Source: Streptomyces erythrochromogenes (GTDB lineage Bacteria; Actinomycetota; Actinomycetes; Streptomycetales; Streptomycetaceae). From it: DNA of 64,000 nucleotides. This document shows, piece by piece, positions 43,704 through 52,478 of this stretch. The notes below the pieces were generated by a model. The model was not told the origin of the DNA, made no database searches, and worked only from the letters and a program-made list of their open reading frames with translations. The position numbers and the translations under genes are program-made. How positions within the stretch are numbered: the first letter of the stretch is position 1; every line of letters begins with the position of its first letter. The stretch is taken from positions 5,821,501 to 5,885,500 of the forward strand of contig NZ_CP108036.1 in NCBI RefSeq assembly GCF_036170895.1. The letters run 5' to 3'.

Positions 43704-45092
43704 CTAGTCGTGCGAGTGAAGCGGCTTGCCGGCCAGGGCCAGGTGGGCCTCGCCGAGAGCCTCGTTCTGGGTCGGGTGCGCGTGGATGAGCTGCGCGACC
43801 TCGGCCGGCAGGGCTTCCCAGTTGTAGATCAGCTGGGCCTCGCCGACCTGCTCGCCCATCCGGTCACCGACCATGTGGACGCCGACCACGGCACCGTCCT
43901 TGACCTGGACGAGCTTGATCTCGCCCGCGGTCTTCAGGATCTTGCTCTTGCCGTTGCCCGCCAGGTTGTACTTGAGGGCCACGACCTTGTCCGCGCCGTA
44001 GATCTCCTTGGCCTTGGCCTCGGTGATGCCGACGGAAGCGACCTCGGGGTGGCAGTAGGTGACGCGCGGGACACCGTCGTAGTCGATCGGGACGGTCTTG
44101 AGACCGGCCAGACGCTCCGCGACCAGGATGCCCTCGGCGAAGCCGACGTGCGCGAGCTGGAGGGTCGGGACGAGGTCGCCCACGGCCGAGATCGTCGGCA
44201 CGTTGGTCTGCATGTACTCGTCGACCAGGACGTAGCCGCGGTCCATCGCGACGCCCTGCTCCTCGTAGCCCAGGCCCTGCGAGACCGGGCCGCGGCCGAC
44301 GGCCACCAGCAGCACCTCGGCCTCGAAGGTCTTGCCGTCGGCCAGCGTCACGCGGACGCCGTTCTCCGTGTACTCGGCCTTGTCGAAGAAGGTGCCGAGG
44401 TTGAACTTGATGCCGCGCTTGCGGAAGGCGCGCTCCAGCAGCTTGGAGCTGTTCTCGTCCTCGACCGGCACGAGGTGCTTGAGGCCCTCGATGACGGTGA
44501 TGTCGGAGCCGAAGGACTTCCACGCCGAGGCGAACTCGACGCCGATGACGCCGCCGCCCAGGACGATCGCGGACTCGGGCACGCGGTCCAGGACCAGCGC
44601 GTGGTCCGAGGAGATGATGCGGTTGCCGTCGATGTCCAGGCCCGGCAGGGACTTCGGCACGGAGCCGGTCGCCAGCAGGATGTGGCGGCCCTGGATGCGC
44701 TGGCCGTTCACGTCGACGGAGGTCGGCGAGGAAAGGCGGCCCTCACCCTCGATGTACGTCACCTTGCGGGAGGCGACCAGACCCTGCAGGCCCTTGTACA
44801 GGCCCGAGATGACCTCGTCCTTGTACTTCTGCACACCTGCGACGTCGATGCCCTCGAAGGTGGCCTTCACGCCGAACTGGGCGGCTTCGCGCGCCTGGTC
44901 CGCGATCTCACCCGCGTGCAGCAGAGCCTTCGTGGGGATGCAGCCGTTGTGCAGGCAGGTGCCGCCGAGCTTGTTCTTCTCGATCAGGGCAACGTCCAGA
45001 CCCAGCTGGGATGCGCGCAGCGCCGCGGCGTAACCGCCACTGCCACCGCCGAGGATCACTAGGTCGAAAACGGTGCTGGCGTCGTTCGCCAC
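43704..45092 (-). CDS. lpdA: Dihydrolipoamide dehydrogenase (E3)
   Basis: A 462-residue flavoenzyme that reoxidises dihydrolipoamide with NAD+. Seen: DLVILGGGSGGYAAALRASQ, redox Cys pair GGTCLHNGCIPTK, NAD motif AIVLGGGVIGVEFASAW, TISAVGDLVPTLQLAH and the C-terminal His-Glu HAHPTQNEALGE. GTG 45092 follows GGAGG at 7 bases; the frame to 45359 is unused. First gene of the lpdA-sucB operon. Confidence 0.97.
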   Translation of the reverse strand: MANDASTVFDLVILGGGSGGYAAALRASQLGLDVALIEKNKLGGTCLHNGCIPTKALLHAGEIADQAREAAQFGVKATFEGIDVAGVQKYKDEVISGLYKGLQGLVASRKVTYIEGEGRLSSPTSVDVNGQRIQGRHILLATGSVPKSLPGLDIDGNRIISSDHALVLDRVPESAIVLGGGVIGVEFASAWKSFGSDITVIEGLKHLVPVEDENSSKLLERAFRKRGIKFNLGTFFDKAEYTENGVRVTLADGKTFEAEVLLVAVGRGPVSQGLGYEEQGVAMDRGYVLVDEYMQTNVPTISAVGDLVPTLQLAHVGFAEGILVAERLAGLKTVPIDYDGVPRVTYCHPEVASVGITEAKAKEIYGADKVVALKYNLAGNGKSKILKTAGEIKLVQVKDGAVVGVHMVGDRMGEQVGEAQLIYNWEALPAEVAQLIHAHPTQNEALGEAHLALAGKPLHSHD

Positions 45093-45321
45093 GTCACGTC
45101 CTCCATGCATGTGCGCCGGGCACCGGTCCTCTGTGACCGGGCGGCGGCTGGTAATCGGCCGCTGTTTCTTCGGCCCTGTGGTGGGGGCCCTGTCCTGCCG
45201 AGAACCCATCTTCGCATTTGTCGGGGGAACGCGGGACGCCGGGCCCACGTTGTGAGAGGGCGTTCTCTCCGAAGCCGGGGTTACCGCTGCGTAGAAACCT
45301 ACGGATTTCGTTGTCGGCTGA

Positions 45322-45356
45322 ACGCACCCCGGGGCCCGCCGGGCCCCGGGGTGCGT
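45322..45356 (-). terminator. Terminator after pepA
   Basis: A perfect 16-bp stem (ACGCACCCCGGGGCCC) with loop GCC, 20 bp past the pepA stop. Confidence 0.88.
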
Positions 45357-45376
45357 CACGCGTCACACCGAGTGCG

Positions 45377-46912
45377 TCAGCCGAGGTCGCCCGTGGCCGT
45401 GCGCTCGGCCAGCCGCACCAGGGTGCGCACGGCCGAGCCGGTGCCGCCCTTGGGGGTGTAGCCGTGCGGCGCGCCCTCGTGGAAGGCCGGGCCGGCGATG
45501 TCGAGGTGGGCCCAGGTGATGCCCTCGCCGACGAACTCCTGCAGGAAGAGGCCGGCGACCAGGCCGCCGCCCATGCGGACACCCATGTTCGCGATGTCGG
45601 CGGTGGGGGAGTCCATGGTCTTGCGCAGCTCGGCGGGGAGCGGCATCGGCCAGGAGGACTCGCCGACCTCCTCCGCGATCTCGTGGATCGAGGTGCGGAA
45701 GGCGTCGTCGTTCGACATGATCCCGAAGGTGCGGTCGCCGAGGGCCAGCACCATCGCGCCGGTCAGGGTGGCGACGTCGACGATCGCGTCCGGGTTGTCC
45801 TCGGAGGCCTTGGTCAGCGCGTCACCGAGGACCAGGCGGCCCTCGGCGTCGGTGTTGAGGACCTCGACGGTCTTGCCGCTGTACATGCGCAGGACGTCAC
45901 CGGGCTTGGTGGCGGAACCGGACGGCATGTTCTCGGCGAGCGCGAGCCAGCCGGTGACGTTGACCCGCAGGCCCAGCTTCGCGGCCGCGACGACGGACGC
46001 GAAGACGGCGGCGGCGCCGGCCATGTCGCACTTCATCGTCTCGTTGTGGCCGGCCGGCTTCAGGGAGATGCCGCCCGAGTCGTAGGTGATGCCCTTGCCG
46101 ACGAAGGCGAGGGTCTTCTCCGCCTTGGGGTGCGTGTAGGTGAGCTTCACCAGGCGCGGCGGGTTCTCGGAGCCCTTGCCGACGCCCATGATGCCGCCGT
46201 AGCCGCCCTTGACCAGGGCCTTCTCGTCCAGCACCTGGACCTTGACGCCGTTCTCTTTGGCAGCCGCGGAGGCGACCGCGGCGAAGGCCTCGGGGGTCAG
46301 GTCGTTCGGCGGGGTGTTCACCAGGTCACGGGCGACGTTGACCTCGGTCGCGACGACCGCGGCGCGCTCGGCGGCGGCCTTGTGCTCCTTGTCGCGCGGC
46401 TTGGCGCCCAGCAGGGCCACCTCGGCGAGCGGCTGCTTCGGGCCGGAGTCCTTGCCGTTGCCGGCCTTCTTCTCGCCGCCCTGGTAGGCGGTGAAGGCGT
46501 ACGCGCCCAGCAGCGCGCCCTCGGCGACGGCGGTGACGGCGGAGGCGTCCTCCAGCGGGAGGGCGAAGCCGGCCTTCTTGCTGCCGTGCAGCGCGCGGGC
46601 GGCGGCGCCGGCGGCGCGGCGCAGCACCTCCTCGTCGAACGACTCGTCCTTCTCGGGGACGGAGCCGAGCCCCACCGCCAGCACGACCGGGACCTTGAGG
46701 CCTGCCGGGGCCGGCAGCTTGGTGACCTCGCCTTCGGCACCCGAGGCGCCGAGTGCGTCGAGGACACCGGCGAGCTTGCCGTCGAACGCCTTGTCCACGG
46801 CCTCGGCGCCCGCGGCGACGATCGCGCCCTTCGGGCCCTTGGCGACACCGACGACGAGGGCGTCGGCGCGCAGCGTCGCCGCGCCGGCAGTGCTGAGAGT
46901 CAGAGCAGTCAC
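45377..46912 (-). CDS. pepA: Leucyl aminopeptidase (M17)
   Basis: A 511-residue cytoplasmic hexameric metallo-aminopeptidase that removes N-terminal residues from peptides. Signature NTDAEGRLVLGDAL, with FVGKGITYDSGGISLKP (metal Lys and Asp) and MKCDMAGAAAVFASV. Starts MTALTLSTAGAATLRADALV. Monocistronic, with its own terminator. Confidence 0.97.
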   Translation of the reverse strand: MTALTLSTAGAATLRADALVVGVAKGPKGAIVAAGAEAVDKAFDGKLAGVLDALGASGAEGEVTKLPAPAGLKVPVVLAVGLGSVPEKDESFDEEVLRRAAGAAARALHGSKKAGFALPLEDASAVTAVAEGALLGAYAFTAYQGGEKKAGNGKDSGPKQPLAEVALLGAKPRDKEHKAAAERAAVVATEVNVARDLVNTPPNDLTPEAFAAVASAAAKENGVKVQVLDEKALVKGGYGGIMGVGKGSENPPRLVKLTYTHPKAEKTLAFVGKGITYDSGGISLKPAGHNETMKCDMAGAAAVFASVVAAAKLGLRVNVTGWLALAENMPSGSATKPGDVLRMYSGKTVEVLNTDAEGRLVLGDALTKASEDNPDAIVDVATLTGAMVLALGDRTFGIMSNDDAFRTSIHEIAEEVGESSWPMPLPAELRKTMDSPTADIANMGVRMGGGLVAGLFLQEFVGEGITWAHLDIAGPAFHEGAPHGYTPKGGTGSAVRTLVRLAERTATGDLG

Positions 46913-47258
46913 GGTGGTGAAGTCTCGCTTCCGTTTGTGTGTGTGGGCCGAGTGGGTGGACGGCCATCCGTAGCGATCGTATTCGGGGCCCGACGGCCGC
47001 CTGAAAGGAGCCTACGCGCACGCGCTCGCCCGTACGCCACTCGAAGGTTTGGCAAGTTGTTCGATCAAGAAGCCATCAGGTTCACCCATCCGTGGACTCT
47101 GCTCCAGGTTTGCCTCGTAGACCTGACGAGGTCCGAAAGACTCGGTCCACTCTCGCAAGGGGACGCGGGGTTCCTTTGCATGATTTCCACAGAGCCTCCC
47201 CGGCCCGGCCGACCGCCAAGGGCCGTGTCGAGGGATGCCTGCGGGGGGAAAGGCCGAA
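46913..47258. other. 346-bp divergent promoter region
   Basis: Lies between pepA (leftward) and the deacetylase (rightward). No gene, hairpin or clear operator was seen, although it must carry both promoters. Part is less GC-rich (around 47040-47100). Confidence 0.5.
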
Positions 47259-49289
47259 ATGGTCAACAAGAACCGGATGAACAGGCTGGCCGCCGTCATG
47301 GCCGCGGCCGCCCTGGTGTCCGTGGCAGTACCTGCCGCTACCGCCCAGGCGGCCGTGACACCACCGCGGATCGACCTCAAGGTGCTCGTCGTCGACGACG
47401 GCGGCAGCTCGGTGGAGGCGATCACCGCGGAGCTCCGGGACACCGGAGTGCCCTACACCCGCCTCCAGCTGGGCAGCGCGGGCCGGCCGGTCATCAACGC
47501 GGCGTTCCTCAGCGACACCGTCGACGGCCGGCCGCGTGCCAAGTACCAGGGCGTGGTCCTGCCCAACGAGAACCCCTTCGGCGAGGGTTCCGCCGAGATG
47601 GCCGCGCTCGCCGCGTACGAGACGACGTACGGGATCCGCCAGGTCGACGCCTACACCTGGGCCCACCCGGGCGTCGGGCTGGAATACACCGACAACGGCG
47701 GCTTCAGCGGGCAGCTCGACGGCACCCAGGCCGCCGTCACCACCGCCGGCAAGGCCGGACCCTTCGCCTACCTCGGCGGGCAGGTCACCTTCGAGGACAA
47801 CTCCGCCCTCGTCCCCGAGAGCTACGGGTACATGGGCAAGCCGCGCCCCGGCTACACCAGCTACGTGGACGCGCCCGTCGGCTCCGGCCGGGCCTCCCTG
47901 GTCGGCGAGTACACGCACGACGGACGCAGCGAACTGGTCGTCACCTTCGGCTACAACCAGTACCAGCAGCAGTTCCGGCTGCTGGCCCGCGGCATCGTCG
48001 ACTGGCTGACGCAAGGGGTGCACCTCGGCCAGAGCCGCAACTACTTCGCGGTCCACGTCGACGACGTCTTCGCCCCCGACGCCCGCTGGAACAAGGAGCT
48101 GAACTGCACGCCGGGCGACTACGCCTGCGCGGGCGGCGAGGGCATGGAGAGCACCATCCGGATGAGCGCCGCCGACGCCGTGTACGCGGCGCAGTGGCAG
48201 ACGTCCAAGAACTTCAAGCTGGACATGCTCTTCAACGGCGGCGCCGGCGAGGAGTGGAAGGCCGAGAACGGCGGCGTCGACGCGCTGACCGCCCAGCTCG
48301 TCGCCGACCGCGCCAAGTACCGGTGGATGAACCACACCTACACCCACCCGTTCCTCGGCTGCGTCCAGAACACCGCCGTCACCCCGTGGACCTGTACGAA
48401 GAACGCCCAGGGCGCGATCCAGTACATGAGCCGCGCCGAGATCTCCGCCCAGATCCGGGACAACAACAACTGGGCCGCCTCCAAGGGCATCACCCTCGAC
48501 AGGTCGGAGCTCGTCACCGGCGAGCACTCCGGCCTCAAGACCGCTCCGCAGCAGCCCGTGGACAACCCCAACCTGGCCGGCGCCCTCGCCGACAACGGGG
48601 TCAAGTGGGCCGGCAGTGACAACTCCCGCGAGCCGGCGCAGCGCGCCATCGGCTCCACCCTCACCGTCCCCCGGCACCCGATGAACGTGTACTACAACAC
48701 GGGCACCAACGCCGAGATGGCCGACGAGTACAACTGGATCTACACCAGCCGCGCCCACGGCGGAAGCGGCGTCTGCGAGGACAACCCGGCGACGTCCACC
48801 TGCCTGCCGGCCCCGCTCGACGTCAACACCGGATACCTCGACTACATCGTCCCGGCCGAGGCCCGCACCGCCCTGCGGCACGTCCTGGCAAACGACCCGC
48901 GGCCGCACTACGTCCACCAGTCCAACCTCGCCGAGGACCGGACCCTGTACCCGGTGCTCAACCAGGTCCTCGACACCTACCGCGCCCTCTACGCTCCCAG
49001 CGCGCCGATCGTCAACCAGTCCATGAAGGACACCGGTGTCGAGCTCCAGCGCCGCGCGGCCTGGGACAAGGCGCTCGCGGACGGCAAGGTCACCGCCTAC
49101 CGCATCGGCAAGGACGTCACCATCAAGGCGCCCTCGGGAATCGTCGCCCCGGTCACCGCCCCCAACGGCACCAAGAAGCAGATGCTGCTCGGCACGTCGG
49201 ACTTCGGCACCGCGTACGCCGGCAACCGCTCCGCCTGGACCGGCCCCGAACTGCTGCAGAGCGCCGTCACGCTCAAGCTGCCCAGCTGA
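47259..49289 (+). CDS. Secreted Agd3-like polysaccharide deacetylase
   Basis: A 676-residue precursor. Signal peptide MVNKNRMNRLAAVMAAAALV and on to TAQA. N-terminal domain (about 35-240) begins DLKVLVVDDGGSSVEAITAE and resembles the carbohydrate-binding part of fungal Agd3. The catalytic region has AVHVDDVF (D268, D269) and NHTYTHPFLGC (H359, H363), giving the Asp-His-His metal triad pattern of NodB-like deacetylases. Agd3 removes N-acetyl groups from galactosaminogalactan; the assignment here is by likeness and context. Head gene of the exopolysaccharide locus; a hairpin (49324-49362) separates it from the next gene. ATG 47259 follows GGGGGGAAAGG. Confidence 0.8.
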   Translation: MVNKNRMNRLAAVMAAAALVSVAVPAATAQAAVTPPRIDLKVLVVDDGGSSVEAITAELRDTGVPYTRLQLGSAGRPVINAAFLSDTVDGRPRAKYQGVVLPNENPFGEGSAEMAALAAYETTYGIRQVDAYTWAHPGVGLEYTDNGGFSGQLDGTQAAVTTAGKAGPFAYLGGQVTFEDNSALVPESYGYMGKPRPGYTSYVDAPVGSGRASLVGEYTHDGRSELVVTFGYNQYQQQFRLLARGIVDWLTQGVHLGQSRNYFAVHVDDVFAPDARWNKELNCTPGDYACAGGEGMESTIRMSAADAVYAAQWQTSKNFKLDMLFNGGAGEEWKAENGGVDALTAQLVADRAKYRWMNHTYTHPFLGCVQNTAVTPWTCTKNAQGAIQYMSRAEISAQIRDNNNWAASKGITLDRSELVTGEHSGLKTAPQQPVDNPNLAGALADNGVKWAGSDNSREPAQRAIGSTLTVPRHPMNVYYNTGTNAEMADEYNWIYTSRAHGGSGVCEDNPATSTCLPAPLDVNTGYLDYIVPAEARTALRHVLANDPRPHYVHQSNLAEDRTLYPVLNQVLDTYRALYAPSAPIVNQSMKDTGVELQRRAAWDKALADGKVTAYRIGKDVTIKAPSGIVAPVTAPNGTKKQMLLGTSDFGTAYAGNRSAWTGPELLQSAVTLKLPS

Positions 49290-49323
49290 CCGTCCCGCAC
49301 GCCAACACCGAGTAGCACCCAGC

Positions 49324-49362
49324 GCCGGCGCTCCGCGAACCCACGGGCGCCGGCCCCTTTTC
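49324..49362 (+). terminator. Terminator or attenuator inside exopolysaccharide locus
   Basis: GCCGGCGC and GCGCCGGC (15-base gap) are followed by CCCCTTTT, 34 bp after the deacetylase stop. Could end the first transcript or reduce read-through into pelF. Confidence 0.5.
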
Positions 49363-49383
49363 CGTCCTGGGGGGACACACCGC

Positions 49384-50919
49384 ATGAGTCATGGGCGTCA
49401 CGTCACCATGCTCACCGAAGGCACCTATCCACACGTCCACGGGGGCGTCAGCACCTGGTGCGACCAGCTGGTTCGCGGCATGCCGGAGGTCGACTTCAAC
49501 GTCATAGCCCTGACCGGCTCCGGACGCGAGCCGGTCACCTGGGAACTGCCCCGCAACGTCTACCGGCACACGGCCGTCCCGCTCTGGGGTCCACCCCCGT
49601 CGAAGGGCTGTCGCGGCCGCCGGTCGGCCCTGCGCGGCAAGGCCCACCGCCGCTTCACCGAGGTCTACGAGAGCCTCCTGCTCTCCCTGCTCGACCCGGC
49701 GGACGACCCCGCCCGCCGCACCTTCTCCGAGGCCCTGCGCGAACTGGCCGTCCTGGCCCGGGCCGGGAAACTCGCGCCGGCCCTGCGCTCCGAATCGGTT
49801 CTGCGCCTCCTGATGAACGTCTGGACCCGGCCCGGGCTCTCCACCGCCGAGGCGGCGCCCACCATCCACGACGCGCTCACCGCGACCGACCTGCTGGAAC
49901 ACGCGCTGCGGCCGCTCTCCGTCCGCATCCCGCCCGACAGCGTCGCCCACGCCGTCAGCAGCGGCCTCGCCACCCTTCCCGCCCTCGCCGCCAAACACCT
50001 CGACGGGGTGCCCTTCCTGCTCACCGAGCACGGCATCTACCTGCGCGAACGCTACCTCGGCTACCGCACCGCCGAGCAGCGCTGGCCCGTCAAGGCGCTC
50101 ATGCTCGGCTTCTACCGCGAGCTCAACACCGAGGGCTACCGCCAAGCCGACCTGATCACCCCCTGCAACCAGTACAACCGCCGCTGGGAGGAGCGCGGGG
50201 GCGCCGATTCCGAGCGGATCCGCACCGTCTACAACGGCGTCGACCCGCACGCCTTCCCCGAGGCCGGCCCCGAACCGGACGTGCCCACCCTCAGCTGGTG
50301 CGGCCGCATCGACCCGATCAAGGACCTCGAAACCCTGATCCGGGCCTACGCCTTCATGCGCGAGGAACTGCCCGCCCTGCGGCTGCGCCTGTTCGGCCCC
50401 GTCCCGGCGGGCTGCGAGGACTACAAGCTGCGCCTGGAGAAACTCGCCGCCGAACTCGGCGTGAGCGACGGGATCACCTACGAGGGCCGCATCGAGCAGG
50501 TGGCCCAGGCCTACGCGGCCGGCTCCGTCGTGATGCTCTCCTCCATCAGCGAGGGCTTCCCCTTCAGCATCATCGAAGCCATGTCCTGCGGCCGCACCAC
50601 CGTCTCCACCGACGTCGGCGGGGTCCGCGAGGCCGTCGGGGACACCGGCCTGGTCGTCCCGCCGCGCGAGCCCGAGACCATGGCCCGCGCCACCCTCGCC
50701 CTGCTCCGCGACGACGAACGCCGCGCCGAGCTCGGCCGGATGTCCCGCAAGCGGGTCGTGGAGAAGTTCACCCTCCACCAGTCCGTGGACGGCTTCCGGC
50801 ACATCTACCGGGAACTCGCAGGCCAGCCCGTGCTGCCCGTCCACGCGGGCGACGCATGGACCCAGCGGCTCGCCGACCCCTGGTACCGGGAACTCGCGGC
50901 CGACGGGAGCCTGTGGTGA
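49384..50919 (+). CDS. pelF: PelF-type glycosyltransferase (GT4)
   Basis: A 511-residue cytoplasmic glycosyltransferase. N-terminus VTMLTEGTYPHVHGGVSTWC is the PelF (DUF3492) signature; a helical insert lies at about 80-160; PFLLTEHGIYLRERY follows; donor domain has NGVDPHAFPE, LSWCGRIDPIKDLETLI and the E-x7-E motif EGFPFSIIEAM (E390, E398). In the Pel system PelF polymerises UDP-linked GalNAc/GlcNAc. Its stop overlaps the next gene's GTG (GTGA). The frame from 49036 is upstream noise. Confidence 0.9.
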   Translation: MSHGRHVTMLTEGTYPHVHGGVSTWCDQLVRGMPEVDFNVIALTGSGREPVTWELPRNVYRHTAVPLWGPPPSKGCRGRRSALRGKAHRRFTEVYESLLLSLLDPADDPARRTFSEALRELAVLARAGKLAPALRSESVLRLLMNVWTRPGLSTAEAAPTIHDALTATDLLEHALRPLSVRIPPDSVAHAVSSGLATLPALAAKHLDGVPFLLTEHGIYLRERYLGYRTAEQRWPVKALMLGFYRELNTEGYRQADLITPCNQYNRRWEERGGADSERIRTVYNGVDPHAFPEAGPEPDVPTLSWCGRIDPIKDLETLIRAYAFMREELPALRLRLFGPVPAGCEDYKLRLEKLAAELGVSDGITYEGRIEQVAQAYAAGSVVMLSSISEGFPFSIIEAMSCGRTTVSTDVGGVREAVGDTGLVVPPREPETMARATLALLRDDERRAELGRMSRKRVVEKFTLHQSVDGFRHIYRELAGQPVLPVHAGDAWTQRLADPWYRELAADGSLW

Positions 50920-52478
50920 GCGGATCCCTCTGGCTCAAGCCCCCCGGTCCCGGTCACGGTTCCGGCTCGGGCTCCGGTTCCGGCACGCTCCCGGCGATCC
51001 CCCGGCCGCGCGCCGGGGACCCCGGGCCCGCCGCCGACCCGATGGACGAACTGGCCGAACGCCTCGACGTGTTCATCGCCTCCGCCGTCCACCCCGACGA
51101 GATCGCCGCCGTCCTCGAATCCGACGGCATGACGGACGAGTACATCCGGCTGACCTACGGCCGCCACGACTCCTTCGCCCTCGCGGAGGAGCTCTACGCC
51201 CGCGTGCCCCGCTCCTTCCCGGAGACGGGGCCCGCCCCCGACCCGTGGAAGGTCTCCCTCACCGCCTGCCTGCTGCGCGGGGTCATCTTCGCCCTGCCCG
51301 GCCTGGCCTACCTCCTGGGCGCGCCCCTCCTCGAAGGCCCGCAGGACCGCCTCGGCCTGCCCGCCGGGACGCTGACCCTGCTCGCCGGGGCGCTCATCGG
51401 CTGGGTCTGGGACCAGACCCTGTCCCACCGCGCGTACTCCTGGCTCGGCCTGGGCGACCGGGCCGCCGCCGGGCGGACCCTGCTCGTCGGCGCCCCCGTC
51501 GGATCCCTGCTGGGCACCGCCGCGGCGCTGGCCGTGCCCGGCGGGCCGCCGTTCTCGTACGCCTTCGCCGCCGGACAGGCCCTGTACGTCGGGGCCGCCA
51601 CCTGCCTGCTGGTCCTCGGCCGGGAGCGGGTGCTCCTCGCGGCCCTCGCCCCGATGGCCGCCGGCGCCGTGGCCGTGCTCTTCGTCGACCTGCCCGTGCC
51701 GGTCCGGGTGACCCTCCTCGCGGTGTCCCTGCTGGCCGCCTGCATCCTGGCCGTACGGGAACTCCCGCTGGCCGACGGGCTACGGGCCGCCGCGCACCGG
51801 ATCAGGGGCTGGGCGGCCCGGCGGCCCGCCCGGGTCGGCCCCGTGCGCTGGCAGATGCTGCGCGGGGCCGAGGAGGAGTTCACCCCCCGCGGGCCCCGGC
51901 TCGGGGACTCGGTGCCCTTTGGCGTCTTCGGCCTGGGCACCGGCCTGCTCGTGCTCTACGCCGCCCTGGGCGAGGTGCTCGCCGGAGGCCCCGCCGAGGC
52001 CGTCGCCGCCCCGTCGGCGGTGGCCCTCACCCTCAGCATGGGCCCCGCCGAGTGGCTGCTGCACCGCTTCCGCAGCGGAACCCTCTCCGGGCTCCAGGGG
52101 GCCCGCTCGCCCCGCCAGTTCCGGCGCCGGATGCTCGCCACCCTGACCCGCTGCCTCGGCATCTACCTGTCGGTGCTGCTGGCCCTCGGCGTGACCGGAA
52201 CCCTGCTGTGGCCGGGAGCCCCCGGACTCACCGGGGTCCGCGTCGCCACCCTGCTGCTCCTCGGGGCGGTGATGTGGAGCGGGCTGCTCCTGCAGTCCTT
52301 CGGAGCCGTCCGGCCCGCGGCCGTGGTCTGCGCCTCGGCCGCCGTCGCCCAGAGCCTGGCGCTGCTGACCGGGCTGGGCCAGCCCCGGGTCGTCCAGGTG
52401 GCCGTGGCGGGCACGGCCGCGGCCGCACTGGCCGCACTGGTCTGCCTGCTCCTCGGCCGCGCGACCGCCCACCGATGA
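50916..52478 (+). CDS. Polytopic membrane protein, candidate polysaccharide exporter (PelG-like role)
   Basis: A 520-residue protein. N-terminal 150 residues are cytoplasmic with a GSGSGSGSG linker and a conserved-looking helical part (MDELAERLDVFIASAVHPDE; MTDEYIRLTYGRHDSFALAE). About 11-12 helices follow. Position after PelF matches PelG, the Pel export or synthase membrane component, and the N-terminal soluble part plus helices fit, but direct PelG homology could not be confirmed. Overlaps pelF (4 bp) and the spherulin-4 gene (4 bp). Confidence 0.72.
   Translation: MSGSLWLKPPGPGHGSGSGSGSGTLPAIPRPRAGDPGPAADPMDELAERLDVFIASAVHPDEIAAVLESDGMTDEYIRLTYGRHDSFALAEELYARVPRSFPETGPAPDPWKVSLTACLLRGVIFALPGLAYLLGAPLLEGPQDRLGLPAGTLTLLAGALIGWVWDQTLSHRAYSWLGLGDRAAAGRTLLVGAPVGSLLGTAAALAVPGGPPFSYAFAAGQALYVGAATCLLVLGRERVLLAALAPMAAGAVAVLFVDLPVPVRVTLLAVSLLAACILAVRELPLADGLRAAAHRIRGWAARRPARVGPVRWQMLRGAEEEFTPRGPRLGDSVPFGVFGLGTGLLVLYAALGEVLAGGPAEAVAAPSAVALTLSMGPAEWLLHRFRSGTLSGLQGARSPRQFRRRMLATLTRCLGIYLSVLLALGVTGTLLWPGAPGLTGVRVATLLLLGAVMWSGLLLQSFGAVRPAAVVCASAAVAQSLALLTGLGQPRVVQVAVAGTAAAALAALVCLLLGRATAHR

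Noticed and set aside
41955..45062. Long open frame of 1035 codons on the plus strand over sucB and lpdA
   Set aside because: Composition is Gly/Arg/Leu/Asp-rich shadow text, and the opposite strand encodes E2 and E3 with all active-site motifs.
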